Below, piece by piece: positions 57,147 through 64,000 of a stretch of DNA of 64,000 nt. This DNA is from Micromonospora saelicesensis (lineage in GTDB: Bacteria; Actinomycetota; Actinomycetes; Mycobacteriales; Micromonosporaceae), in assembly GCF_900091575.1 (NCBI RefSeq), contig NZ_FMCR01000006.1:372001-436000 (forward strand). The letters run 5' to 3'. The stretch's first letter is position 1. Every line of letters begins with the position of its first letter. The translations under genes were made by a program, and so were the position numbers. The notes beneath the pieces were generated by a model that had not been told where the DNA came from, searched no databases, and saw nothing but the letters and a program-made list of their open reading frames with translations.

Positions 57147-57455
57147 ATGCGCGTGCTGTTCAACAGCAGGGCCAAGCACGACTACCTTTCCGACGCGTTG
57201 ACCTTGCTATCTGGTTGGACGCGCGAGGGCGAGCAGATCCGACGGACGCTCGTGATCGACGATACCCAACACGCCGCACTAACTGAACGGGTCAAGGTCG
57301 TCGCGGATGCGCTGCATCTGCGACCCGAGATCAGCCGCCGGGCCGACAGCACCCAGATCCGGGTCGGTCACGGCAGCAGCGAGCCGCTGACCGAGGGCGA
57401 GGTGCTGTTGGCCGCCCGCATCGAGGACGCGTACCGGGCGGTCACCGAGTCCTGA
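57147..57455 (+). CDS. Pterin-4a-carbinolamine dehydratase-like protein lacking the active-site histidines
   Basis: This 102-residue protein follows the dehydratase fold: LSGWTREGEQIRRTLVIDD, then AALTERVKVVADALHLRPEISRRADSTQIRV and LTEGEVLLAARIEDAYR. The usual HHP motif is replaced by LRPE, so dehydratase activity is doubtful; DCoH-like binding or regulatory roles are possible. The ATG at 57147 lies among GTG codons with GGGGGGT upstream. It overlaps the convergent VOC gene by 14 bases. Confidence 0.7.
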   Translation: MRVLFNSRAKHDYLSDALTLLSGWTREGEQIRRTLVIDDTQHAALTERVKVVADALHLRPEISRRADSTQIRVGHGSSEPLTEGEVLLAARIEDAYRAVTES

Positions 57456-57864
57456 CGACCGTCTCCGAATCCGACCCGGCGTCCTGCGGGTACCAGCGCA
57501 GCTCCACCGAGTTGCCGTCCGGGTCCCGTACGTAGATCGAGGTCGCCGACCCGCGGGCGCCGAACCGGCTGACCGGCCCGGTCAGCACGGTGAAGTCTCC
57601 CGACTCGATCACCTGCTCCCAGTCCAGTGGTGCCACCACCAGGCAGAAGTGGTCCACGTTCGCGCCATGCGGCTCACCGTGGACGAGGTCGATGATGCTG
57701 TCGGGGCTGATCCGCACCGACGGGAACGGGACGCTGCCCGCACGCCACTCGTCGACCCGCACCGGTGCCAGCCCGAGCCGGCCGCAGTAGAAGCCCAGGG
57801 ACCGTTCCACGTCGGCGACGGTCAGCACCAGGTGGTCGAAACCGGTTACCCGCACCGCGCTCAC
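57442..57864 (-). CDS. VOC-superfamily (glyoxalase-like) protein
   Basis: This 140-residue VOC protein has the pattern GFDHLVLTVADVERSLGFYCGRLGL, HGANVDHFCLVV and IYVRDPDGNSVELRWY. His/Glu metal-binding positions look intact (FDHLV, NVDHF, VEL), so it may be a true dioxygenase or fosfomycin-resistance relative. The GTG at 57864 overlaps the stop of the upstream DUF1801 gene (GTGA), showing coupling. Confidence 0.88.
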   Translation of the reverse strand: MSAVRVTGFDHLVLTVADVERSLGFYCGRLGLAPVRVDEWRAGSVPFPSVRISPDSIIDLVHGEPHGANVDHFCLVVAPLDWEQVIESGDFTVLTGPVSRFGARGSATSIYVRDPDGNSVELRWYPQDAGSDSETVVRTR

Positions 57865-58214
57865 GCCTCCTCCAGGTGGGCCGCCGCGTGCAGCCAGTCG
57901 CTGAACAGGGCCGGGTCGATGTCGGCGACGTCGCGCAACTTCACCGCCGCCATCGCCCGCGCACCGGGGATCAGCCGCCCCGACGGGTCGGTGATCTCCT
58001 GCCCCCGCCACAGCCCGAAGGTGACGTACGACCCGTACGCCTTGACCAGGCAGACCGGGCGCTGGCCGGGCCGGTCGCCCAGGCTCCAGACCGGGTGCCC
58101 GTGCCACATCGCCCCGGTCGCCCCGGGCAGGGTCGCCGCGATGATGGGCGTCAGCTTCTCGCCGATCTCGCGCAGTGGGCCGGCCAGGCCGGCCAGGTAG
58201 TCGTCAATGCTCAC
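57861..58214 (-). CDS. DUF1801 (YdhG/CyaY-like) protein
   Basis: This 117-residue protein has the DUF1801 pattern: SIDDYLAGLAGPLREIGEKLTPIIAATLPGATGAMWHGHPVWSLG, AYGSYVTFGLWRGQEI and a C-terminal helix. The family is related in fold to frataxin-like proteins but its role is unknown. The GTG at 58214 follows GAAAGG. It is divergent from the LysR gene and coupled to the VOC gene. Confidence 0.85.
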   Translation of the reverse strand: MSIDDYLAGLAGPLREIGEKLTPIIAATLPGATGAMWHGHPVWSLGDRPGQRPVCLVKAYGSYVTFGLWRGQEITDPSGRLIPGARAMAAVKLRDVADIDPALFSDWLHAAAHLEEA

Positions 58215-58328
58215 GTCAGAGCCTTTCGCTCGGTTTTCCCTGCCGCGTTCACGATCCCCGGACGAGGGACGCCGACCAAGACCCGATGCCGCTACGATCG
58301 TTGCCCGCAGGTCAACGATGGGAACGGT

Positions 58329-59213
58329 GTGCTGGAGCGGTACGAGGTCGAGACGTTCCTGACCCTCGCTGAGGAACTGCACTTCGGCCGGACCGCCGAG
58401 CGGCTGACCGTCAGCACCGGCCGGGTCAGCCACATCGTGAAGAAGCTGGAGCGCCGGATCGGCGCACCGCTGTTCGCCCGCACCAGTCGGGTCGTCCGGC
58501 TCACCCCGATCGGCCGGCAGCTCGCCGACGAGCTGGCCCCGCTGGTGGCAGGCATGGACGAGGCCGTCCGCCGCGCGACCGACGCCGCCCGGGGCGTGAC
58601 CGGGACGCTACGGGTGGCGTTCCTCGGCGAGTGGACCGCGCCGGTGCTGCTCCGGGCAGTGGCCCTGTTCGGTGAACGGCACCCCGACTGCCGGGTGGAG
58701 GTGCACGAGGCGCAGTTGTCCACCACCCGATCGGGGTTGCTCGACGGCTCGACCGACGTGTTGATCGCCTCGTACCCGTTCGACGGGATGACCACCGGCC
58801 CGGCGCTGCTCTCCGAGGACCGGGTGCTGGCGGTGGCCGCGGGCCACCCGCTCACCCGGGAGCGGTCGGTGTCGTTGGAGGTGCTCGCCGACCACCCGGT
58901 GGTGCAGTACCCGACGGTGACCTCGGTGGAGTTCAAGCGGGACCGCACCCCGGAGCGCACCCCGTCCGGCCGGGCGGTGCCAAAGGGGCCTGCCGGGAAC
59001 ACCTTCTCCGAGATGCTGTCCCTGGTCGCGCTGGGCCGGGGAGTCCTGCCGGTGGGCGAGCACACGCGGCGCTACTACCCGCGCCCCGACGTGGCGTACG
59101 TGCCCATCCACGACGCGCCACCGATCGAACGAGGGCCGGTCTGGCTGGCCAGCAACACCACCACCCGGGTACGCGAGTTCGTCCGCGCCGCGACCGACGC
59201 GAACCCCCGATGA
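58329..59213 (+). CDS. LysR-family transcriptional regulator
   Basis: This 294-residue LysR protein has an N-terminal winged HTH (LERYEVETFLTLAEELHFGRTAERLTVSTGRVSHIVKKLERRIGAPLFARTSRVVRLT) and a periplasmic-binding-like effector domain (LRVAFLGEWTAPVLLRAV...). The GTG at 58329 was chosen because the HTH begins immediately; GGGAAC serves as a weak ribosome-binding site. It overlaps the downstream methyltransferase (ATGA at 59210) and is divergent from the DUF1801-VOC pair, the likely target by LysR convention. Confidence 0.92.
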   Translation: MLERYEVETFLTLAEELHFGRTAERLTVSTGRVSHIVKKLERRIGAPLFARTSRVVRLTPIGRQLADELAPLVAGMDEAVRRATDAARGVTGTLRVAFLGEWTAPVLLRAVALFGERHPDCRVEVHEAQLSTTRSGLLDGSTDVLIASYPFDGMTTGPALLSEDRVLAVAAGHPLTRERSVSLEVLADHPVVQYPTVTSVEFKRDRTPERTPSGRAVPKGPAGNTFSEMLSLVALGRGVLPVGEHTRRYYPRPDVAYVPIHDAPPIERGPVWLASNTTTRVREFVRAATDANPR

Positions 59214-59965
59214 GGCACGCCGAGTTCCGCCACCACCGGCTGGTCCCGGTGTACGACGCGGAGTGCCGGTGGGGGCCGGACGACGACTTCTTCCAGACGG
59301 TGGTCGACGAGACCCCGGCCGCCCGGGTGCTCGACCTCGGCTGCGGCACCGGCCGGCTGACCATTGCCCTCGCCGCCGCCGGCCACACCGTCACCGGTGT
59401 GGACCCGGCCGACGCGTCAGTGGCCGCCGCCCGCGCCAAGCCGGGTGGTGAGCGGGTGACCTGGCTCGCGGGCACCTCCGCGCTGCTGCCGGAGCGGGCG
59501 TTCGACGTGGCGGTGCTGACCAGCCACGTCGCGCAGTTCTTCGTGGACGATGCGGAGTGGGCGCGTACCCTCGCCGACCTGGCCCGGGCGCTGGTGCCCG
59601 GCGGCCGGCTGGTGTTCGACGCCCGCGACCCGGCGGACCGTCGCTGGGAGCGGTGGAACCCGGTGGATTCGCACCGGCTGGTCATGCTGCCCGACGGCGG
59701 CGAGGTCCGCGCGTGGACCGAGGTCACCGGGGTACGCGACGGAGTGGTCGACTTCACCCACCACTACCACTTCGACGACGGGGAGGAACTCCTCAGCTCG
59801 GCGAGCCTGCGCTTCCGCACCGAGGCCGAGCTACGCACCTCTCTGACCAGGGCGGGCTTCATCGTGGATCGCGTTCACGGGGGCTGGCACGGCGAGCCCG
59901 TCGGCCACGGCGACGGCGAGTTCGTGGTCCTCGCCCGGGTGGGTACGTTGGCACCGGTTTTCTAG
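59210..59965 (+). CDS. SAM-dependent methyltransferase, class I
   Basis: This 251-residue class I methyltransferase has motif I VLDLGCGTGRLT, GVDPAD (acidic residue binding SAM ribose) and post-motif LVPGGRLVFDAR. The substrate is unknown. It is translationally coupled to the LysR gene. Its TAG stop is the first part of the -10 box TAGCCT of the next gene. Confidence 0.9.
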   Translation: MRHAEFRHHRLVPVYDAECRWGPDDDFFQTVVDETPAARVLDLGCGTGRLTIALAAAGHTVTGVDPADASVAAARAKPGGERVTWLAGTSALLPERAFDVAVLTSHVAQFFVDDAEWARTLADLARALVPGGRLVFDARDPADRRWERWNPVDSHRLVMLPDGGEVRAWTEVTGVRDGVVDFTHHYHFDDGEELLSSASLRFRTEAELRTSLTRAGFIVDRVHGGWHGEPVGHGDGEFVVLARVGTLAPVF

Positions 59966-59968
59966 CCT
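59963..59968 (+). promoter_or_regulatory. -10 box for leaderless PH-domain gene, overlapping a stop codon
   Basis: TAGCCT, then GGATCAC (seven bases), then ATG at 59976. The TAG is also the stop of the preceding methyltransferase. Confidence 0.55.
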
Positions 59969-59975
59969 GGATCAC

Positions 59976-60338
59976 ATGGCGAACATCGCGTACGACCGCA
60001 AAGAGCAGGTCCAGCAGATTGAGAGTGGCCTCCTCGAAGGCGAGCAGATCATCGCCGTCTACGACGCCGTCGGCACCGGCACCGGGTTCATCGGGCTGAC
60101 CGACCGCCGCGTGATCATCCAGGACCGGTCCTTCGTCGGGAAGCGGTTCGCGATCACCAGCATCCCGTACTCGAAGATCACCAGCGTGAGCGTGGTCAGC
60201 AACAAGTCGTGGGGTGGTTCGTTCTTCTCCACCGGCGCCATCGCCATCCACGTCGGCACGCACACCTATGAGGTGGAGTTCCGTGGCGCGCAGAAGAGCC
60301 ACCACGTGCACAACGTGATCCTGCACCACATCTCCTGA
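59976..60338 (+). CDS. PH-domain (bacterial PH, YokE/bPH-like) protein
   Basis: This 120-residue soluble protein has a bacterial PH-like beta barrel: LEGEQIIAVYDAVGTGTGFIGLTDRRVIIQDRSF, FAITSIPYSKITSVSVVSN and IAIHVGTHTYEVEFRG. There is no membrane segment. Such domains oligomerise and can act in stress responses; function is unknown. Its start lies seven bases past a -10 box. A GC-rich terminator stem follows. Confidence 0.87.
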   Translation: MANIAYDRKEQVQQIESGLLEGEQIIAVYDAVGTGTGFIGLTDRRVIIQDRSFVGKRFAITSIPYSKITSVSVVSNKSWGGSFFSTGAIAIHVGTHTYEVEFRGAQKSHHVHNVILHHIS

Positions 60339-60353
60339 CCGCACGTCCCGTCG

Positions 60354-60386
60354 TGGGCCCGGCTGGCGTAATTGCCTTGCCGGGCC
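60354..60386 (+). terminator. Terminator after the PH-domain gene
   Basis: GGGCCCGGC (60354-60362) pairs with GCCGGGCCC (60378-60386) across a 15-base loop, 15 bases past the stop. Confidence 0.65.
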
Positions 60387-60438
60387 CGCGGCGTCTCTGG
60401 TGTCCTCGGTCGACAGCCGCGCGAAGGGAGCAGCCACC

Positions 60439-60540
60439 ATGCCCAACACGACGAAGTCCCCCGAACCAACCGTTATCCGACCCGAGGAATCGAGACTTCG
60501 TGAGCAGAACTGTTTCCCTGGCGCTGCTGGGCGCCACTGA
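60439..60540 (+). CDS. Possible 33-residue leader peptide before a methyltransferase
   Basis: An ATG at 60439 preceded by GAAGGGAG opens a 33-codon frame (MPNTTKSPEPTVIRPEESRL...) ending TGA at 60540, 21 bases before the next start. No family was recognised. The ribosome-binding site is strong and the position suggests a leader peptide or upstream ORF affecting the methyltransferase. A second short frame (from a GTG at about 60500) overlaps it and ends at the methyltransferase start. Confidence 0.4.
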   Translation: MPNTTKSPEPTVIRPEESRLREQNCFPGAAGRH

Positions 60541-60561
60541 CCCCAACCTCGGAGGCCGCTG

Positions 60562-61293
60562 ATGTCGGTCTTCGACGATCCCGGCCTCTTCGGCCGACTG
60601 TGGGCCGCCGACTACGACGGCCCAGGCAACCCCGACCCGGCGCCCGCCGTTGACTTCCTGGCCGAATTGGCCGACGGGGGTCCGGTTCTCGAACTGGCGA
60701 TCGGCACCGGCCGGGTCGCGCTGCCGCTGGCCGAACGTGGCCTCGCCGTGCAGGGCGTCGAGGCGTCCGAGGAGATGCTCGCGCAGCTGCGGGCGAAACC
60801 CGGCGGCGACCGGATCCCGGTGGTCGTCGCCGACATGGCGGATGTGCCGGTGGCCGGTGAGTTCCGGCTCGCGTACCTGGTCTTCAACACCCTGTTCAAC
60901 CTGGTGGACGCCGAGCGGCAGGCGGACTGCTTCCGCAACGTCGCCCGGGTGCTGTCGCCCGGCGGCGCGTTCGTCATCGAGACGTTCGTGCCCGACCCGC
61001 GCAGCTTCGACTCGGACGAGCAGGTGCAGGTACGTGCCGTGACCGAGGACTCCGCGACGATCCGACTGCACCGGTACGACCGGCCGGCGCAGCGGTTCAT
61101 CCGGCAGACGATCACGTTCGACGCGGACGGTGTGCACCTGAAGCCGTTCGCCATGCGGTACGCCTGGCCGCACCAGATCGACGAGATGGCGCAGCAGGCC
61201 GGGCTCCGGCTCACCGAGCGGTACGCCGACTGGCACCGACGGCCGTTCCAGGCCGACAGCCCGTCGCACATCTCCGTCTACCGGGCGGAGTAG
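60562..61293 (+). CDS. SAM-dependent methyltransferase, class I (ubiE-like fold)
   Basis: This 243-residue methyltransferase has motif I VLELAIGTGRVALPLAERG, GVEASEEML and LSPGGAFVIETF. The second half carries LHRYDRPAQRFIRQTITFD and MRYAWPHQIDEMAQQAGL, typical of small-molecule or lipid methyltransferases. The ATG has GGAGG upstream. The substrate is unknown. It is unrelated in detail to the methyltransferase 1.3 kb upstream. Confidence 0.9.
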   Translation: MSVFDDPGLFGRLWAADYDGPGNPDPAPAVDFLAELADGGPVLELAIGTGRVALPLAERGLAVQGVEASEEMLAQLRAKPGGDRIPVVVADMADVPVAGEFRLAYLVFNTLFNLVDAERQADCFRNVARVLSPGGAFVIETFVPDPRSFDSDEQVQVRAVTEDSATIRLHRYDRPAQRFIRQTITFDADGVHLKPFAMRYAWPHQIDEMAQQAGLRLTERYADWHRRPFQADSPSHISVYRAE

Positions 61294-61407
61294 CGGCGGT
61301 TGATCGACTCCGGTCCCCGGGGGCATGGGCGTGGATGTGCCACTGTGGGCACGACGACCTGTCCCCGAGGGGCCGGGGTCGATCTCCGTCAGCCGAAACG
61401 GGTGCCC

Positions 61408-61692
61408 ATGATGACCAGACGAGTCGAACGGGCTCTGTTGGCGCTGGCGCTCGTTCTGCTCGGTGCCGGCTGGACCCTCCGGGCCAACGAGCACGGCGGG
61501 GCCCACACGATCGGCAGGGTGCTGGTGCCCCTCGCCTGGATCTGTGGCATCGCCGCCGGTATCAGCCGGGAGCGTCGCGCCAAGCGCGAGAACGACCGAC
61601 TACGCGCGGCGCTGCTCGGCGGCCACACCCCGACGGAAGCGGACGAGCGCCCGGACCGTCAGGGCCGCGATGACGACCGCCCGAGCGGCTGA
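61408..61692 (+). CDS. Small membrane protein, two helices
   Basis: This 94-residue protein starts at ATG 61408 (or the adjacent ATG at 61411). Two hydrophobic segments (LLALALVLLGAGWTL and GRVLVPLAWICGIAAGI) precede a charged C-terminal helix (RRAKRENDRLRAALL) and a polar tail ending DDRPSG. No family was recognised. The ribosome-binding site is weak. Confidence 0.6.
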   Translation: MMTRRVERALLALALVLLGAGWTLRANEHGGAHTIGRVLVPLAWICGIAAGISRERRAKRENDRLRAALLGGHTPTEADERPDRQGRDDDRPSG

Positions 61693-61772
61693 TCGGGCCT
61701 TTCGCCCTCGGCTGATTCTGCTGGTAGCAGTAGGTGTTGATCCGCAGGTCCCGCGCCGGGTGAGCTGACAAC

Positions 61773-63050
61773 ATGACGGACGCCTCCCGATTTCCGCGCT
61801 CCTCTCCGTACTGGCCGGTGGTCAGTCACCCTCAGCTCCGGCGCGTTCTACCCGGGCTGGCCGTCTCCGCGTTGGGTGACGGCCTGGCGGTGGTCGCGGT
61901 GACCTGGCTCGCCATCCAACTCGCCCCGCACGGTCAGCGGGGCACCTGGATCGCGCTGGCCATGGCGGCGTACACGCTGCCCAGCGCGGCCGGAACTGTC
62001 GTCTTCGGTCGGCTGCTGCGGGGGCGCAGCGGCGCGCAACTCGCCGGGTGGGACGCGATTCTGCGGGCCACGGCGCTCGCGGCAATCCCCCTCGCCTACA
62101 TCTTCGGCGCACTGACCCTCGGGCTGTACGTCGTCCTGCTGGCCGCGTCCGCACTGCTGCACTCGTGGGGTTCCGCCGGGCGTTTCACACTGATCGCCGA
62201 ACTGCTGCCGCAGCGACACCACCTGCCGGCCAACGCCGTGCTCGCCAGCATCGCCGGGTTCGCCACCATCGTCGGTCCACCACTGGCGGGCCTCCTGATC
62301 GCCTGGGTTGGGCCGGTATGGGTCATCGCCATCGACGCTGCCACCTTCGCCACACTGGCCCTCACGTACCGTCTCGCCCTCCCTGCACGCAAGAGCGACC
62401 ACCGGCATGAGCGCGGCGCCTCGCGGACCGCAGGCTTCGCCGTCATCCGTCGCAACCCCGCGCTGCTGGGCCTGCTGGTGCTGAGCCTCTGGTTCTTCTT
62501 CCTCTTCGGGCCGGTGTACGTGGCCATGCCGATCCACATCACCGACGACCTGCACGCCTCCGCGACGCTGCTCGGCGGCTACTACACCGCATTCGGCGTC
62601 GGCGGTCTGGTCGGCGGTGTGGTCGCCGGCCATCTACGTCGCTGGCCGCTGCGTGCCACCACCATCAGCATCGTCGTCGGGTTCGGCGTCGCCATGCTGC
62701 CGCTCGGCCTGGGAGCACCTGTCAGCCTGTCGCTGCCCGCCTTCGCCCTCGCAGGCCTGATCTGGGCACCGTACATGGCCACGTCGATGGCGCTGTTCCA
62801 GCGCAGCACGTCCATCGCGCAGCTCCCGGCGGTGCTCGCCGCGAACGGCGCCATCCTCGTGCTGGCGGTGCCGCTGGGCACCATGCTCGGCGGGCCACTG
62901 GTGGGTGCCATCGGTGCACGCCCGACGCTGCTGCTGTGCGCCATGGCGATCGTGGCCCTCGGCCTGACCGCCGGGGCAATCGCGATCTCCAGGCGGAGCT
63001 CGCGATTGCCCGGCGATGCAGCCATCACCGTGGTCAGTGCCAGTCGCTGA
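61773..63050 (+). CDS. MFS transporter (MefA/enterobactin-exporter-like)
   Basis: This 425-residue protein has 10-12 hydrophobic helices in two halves. It begins PVVSHPQLRRVLPGLAVSALGDGLAVVAVTWLAIQL and has the central loop KSDHRHERGASRTAGFAVIRRNPALLGLL. This is the MFS-1/MefA type of exporter pattern, which includes macrolide and siderophore exporters; the substrate is unknown. Its 3' end overlaps the convergent SRPBCC gene by 17 bases. Confidence 0.9.
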   Translation: MTDASRFPRSSPYWPVVSHPQLRRVLPGLAVSALGDGLAVVAVTWLAIQLAPHGQRGTWIALAMAAYTLPSAAGTVVFGRLLRGRSGAQLAGWDAILRATALAAIPLAYIFGALTLGLYVVLLAASALLHSWGSAGRFTLIAELLPQRHHLPANAVLASIAGFATIVGPPLAGLLIAWVGPVWVIAIDAATFATLALTYRLALPARKSDHRHERGASRTAGFAVIRRNPALLGLLVLSLWFFFLFGPVYVAMPIHITDDLHASATLLGGYYTAFGVGGLVGGVVAGHLRRWPLRATTISIVVGFGVAMLPLGLGAPVSLSLPAFALAGLIWAPYMATSMALFQRSTSIAQLPAVLAANGAILVLAVPLGTMLGGPLVGAIGARPTLLLCAMAIVALGLTAGAIAISRRSSRLPGDAAITVVSASR

Positions 63051-63477
63051 TCCGGACGTCGTCCGGGGCCGGTCGGCCGTGGCCGGTCTCCACCTGCTCC
63101 TTGAGGCTCATCAGGAACAGCGCCCACTTGGTGCTGCAGTGGTGCATGAACTCGACCGGCTCGCGCCAGCCCTGGTGCGCGAACTGGACGATCGTGTACT
63201 CGCCGCGCTGGTCGAGACGCCAGTCGACCTCGGTGCCGACCCACTCCTCGGGGCCGTCGACGACGCGCCACCGCACCCGCCCGGCGGGGTTCAGCTCCAG
63301 GACCTCCATGTCGAAGCCGCCGGCATCGCCGAACCGGAAGGCCAGCTGTCCACCGACTTCGCTCTTGCCCACCGTGTCGGTGGTCCACCAGGCGGCGAGG
63401 CCCTCCGGCGTTGCCACCGCTCGGTAGACGTCGTCGAGCGGAGCGACGACGCCGACCCGGTGCAGGATGTCGACCAT
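63034..63477 (-). CDS. SRPBCC-domain protein
   Basis: This 147-residue protein has the SRPBCC/polyketide-cyclase-like pattern: ILHRVGVVAPLDDVYRAVATPEGLAAWWTTDTVG, FDMEVLELNPAGRVRWRVV and WALFLMSLKEQVETG. The ATG at 63477 follows GAAGGAGAC, two bases past the ArsR stop. It is the third gene of an SRPBCC-ArsR-SRPBCC operon. The ligand is unknown. Confidence 0.88.
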   Translation of the reverse strand: MVDILHRVGVVAPLDDVYRAVATPEGLAAWWTTDTVGKSEVGGQLAFRFGDAGGFDMEVLELNPAGRVRWRVVDGPEEWVGTEVDWRLDQRGEYTIVQFAHQGWREPVEFMHHCSTKWALFLMSLKEQVETGHGRPAPDDVRISDWH

Positions 63478-63479
63478 TC

Positions 63480-63830
63480 TCAGTCTCCTTCGTCGTTGGT
63501 GCGGGTGCGTTCGATCGTCTCGGCGATGCGCTTGATCCGGCGGAGTCGGGCGTCCCAGGTGGAGCCGACCGCCGACAACTGGGCGACCGCGCGGGCGAGT
63601 TGCGCCTCGTCCACCTGGTAGTGACGCTCGCGACCGGCCGGTTCGGCGTGGATCAGCCCAACCCGGTCGAGGACCGCCAGGTGCTTCGAGACGGCCTGAC
63701 GGGTGACGGGTAGCCGCCTGCTCAACGAGGTGGCCGTGCCCGGCCCGTCGGCGAGAAGAAGATCGATCATCGTACGCCGGATCGGGTCGCCGATCGCCGA
63801 CCACAACTCGTCGTCGACCACCGCGTTCAC
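63480..63830 (-). CDS. ArsR-family transcriptional regulator
   Basis: This 116-residue winged helix has DDELWSAIGDPIRRTMIDLLLADGPGTATSLSRRLPVTRQAVSKHLAVLDRVGLIHAEPAGRERHYQVD, typical of SRPBCC-paired ArsR regulators without metal ligands. The GTG at 63830 overlaps the upstream SRPBCC stop (GTGA). It sits between two SRPBCC genes and probably represses the operon. Confidence 0.92.
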   Translation of the reverse strand: MNAVVDDELWSAIGDPIRRTMIDLLLADGPGTATSLSRRLPVTRQAVSKHLAVLDRVGLIHAEPAGRERHYQVDEAQLARAVAQLSAVGSTWDARLRRIKRIAETIERTRTNDEGD

Positions 63831-64000
63831 GGGGTCGCGACCAGCCGCGCGACGTACTCGCCCAGCCGGGGCATGTAGTGGTCCCAACCGTTCTCGTGGT
63901 CGCGGTACTGCTCTTCCAGGACAGCGACCTCCCAACCCAACTCGCGGAACCCGGTCTCGGTCATCCGGATCAGCGTCCCGCCGCCGCTGGGCACCAGGTC
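63827..64000 (-). CDS. SRPBCC (AHSA1-like) protein, C-terminal part (cut by window end)
   Basis: The frame is open at base 64000 on the minus strand and ends TGA at 63827. The 57 visible residues contain GTLIRMTETGFRELGWEV and HENGWDHYMPRLGEYVARL, the C-terminal helix of AHSA1-type SRPBCC proteins. It overlaps the ArsR start. The N-terminus lies outside the window. Confidence 0.75.
   Translation of the reverse strand, partial: DLVPSGGGTLIRMTETGFRELGWEVAVLEEQYRDHENGWDHYMPRLGEYVARLVATP

Noticed and set aside
1..64000. tRNA, rRNA, insertion sequences, prophage or biosynthetic clusters
   Set aside because: No cloverleaf, transposase, integrase, attachment-site duplication or PKS/NRPS-type gene was seen.

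Overview
The window is about 72 percent G+C (judged by eye) and looks like the chromosome of a filamentous actinomycete, most likely Micromonosporaceae. Supporting markers are the mycothiol gene mshB, the actinobacterial double-strand-break repair pair adnA/adnB, a DUF5753/DUF397 regulator pair, a three-gene succinate dehydrogenase with the large membrane anchor encoded first, many GTG starts, 4-base ATGA/GTGA gene overlaps, and many leaderless promoters. No tRNA, rRNA, CRISPR array, transposase, prophage or biosynthetic cluster was found. Coding density is high and no gene-free stretch exceeds 300 bases.

Layout. 1-2.5 kb: end of a DUF5753 regulator, its DUF397 partner, a small unknown gene and a NUDIX NudC. 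2.6-9.8 kb: a two-subunit M16 peptidase, then a divergent sulfonate-sulfur locus (ssuD-like monooxygenase against ssuABC and an Rrf2 regulator). 10-12.2 kb: DEAD-box helicase with a cold-shock protein. 12.4-19.4 kb: adnB and adnA. 19.6-23.5 kb: two LOG-family genes, dapE and dapD. 23.6-31.4 kb: a large secreted subtilase divergent from a sugar O-acetyltransferase, then a kinase, a SIMPL protein, tyrA, dapC and fdxA. 31.5-36.8 kb: GNAT, membrane proteins, mshB and an S9 peptidase. 36.8-42.4 kb: small regulator/enzyme modules (SnoaL, HxlR with MDR oxidoreductase, MerR, prolyl aminopeptidase, ArsR-SRPBCC-VOC) plus an ABC-gene scar. 42.5-48.6 kb: a complete peptide-type ABC importer. 48.8-52.3 kb: Uma2 and a TldD/TldE pair. 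52.6-56.4 kb: sdh operon. 56.5-64 kb: MutT, a pterin-dehydratase-like protein, VOC, DUF1801, LysR, two methyltransferases, a PH-domain protein, an MFS exporter and a second ArsR/SRPBCC module cut by the window end.

Working together: dapD, dapC and dapE supply three successive steps of the succinylase route to meso-diaminopimelate and lysine. The ssu genes gather sulfonates and release sulfite. AdnAB resects DNA ends. The sdh operon links the TCA cycle to quinones.

The most interesting non-genic signals are two families of small dispersed elements and a recurring start-site architecture. One family is a roughly 50-bp repeat lodged between gene pairs, supplying the upstream stop codon and ending at the downstream ribosome-binding site. 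The other is a set of intergenic hairpins with GATC termini, two of which share a loop sequence while their stems differ but still pair. At least eleven genes have a TANNNT -10 box exactly 6-7 bases before the start codon. No complete new defence or metabolic system was recognised.
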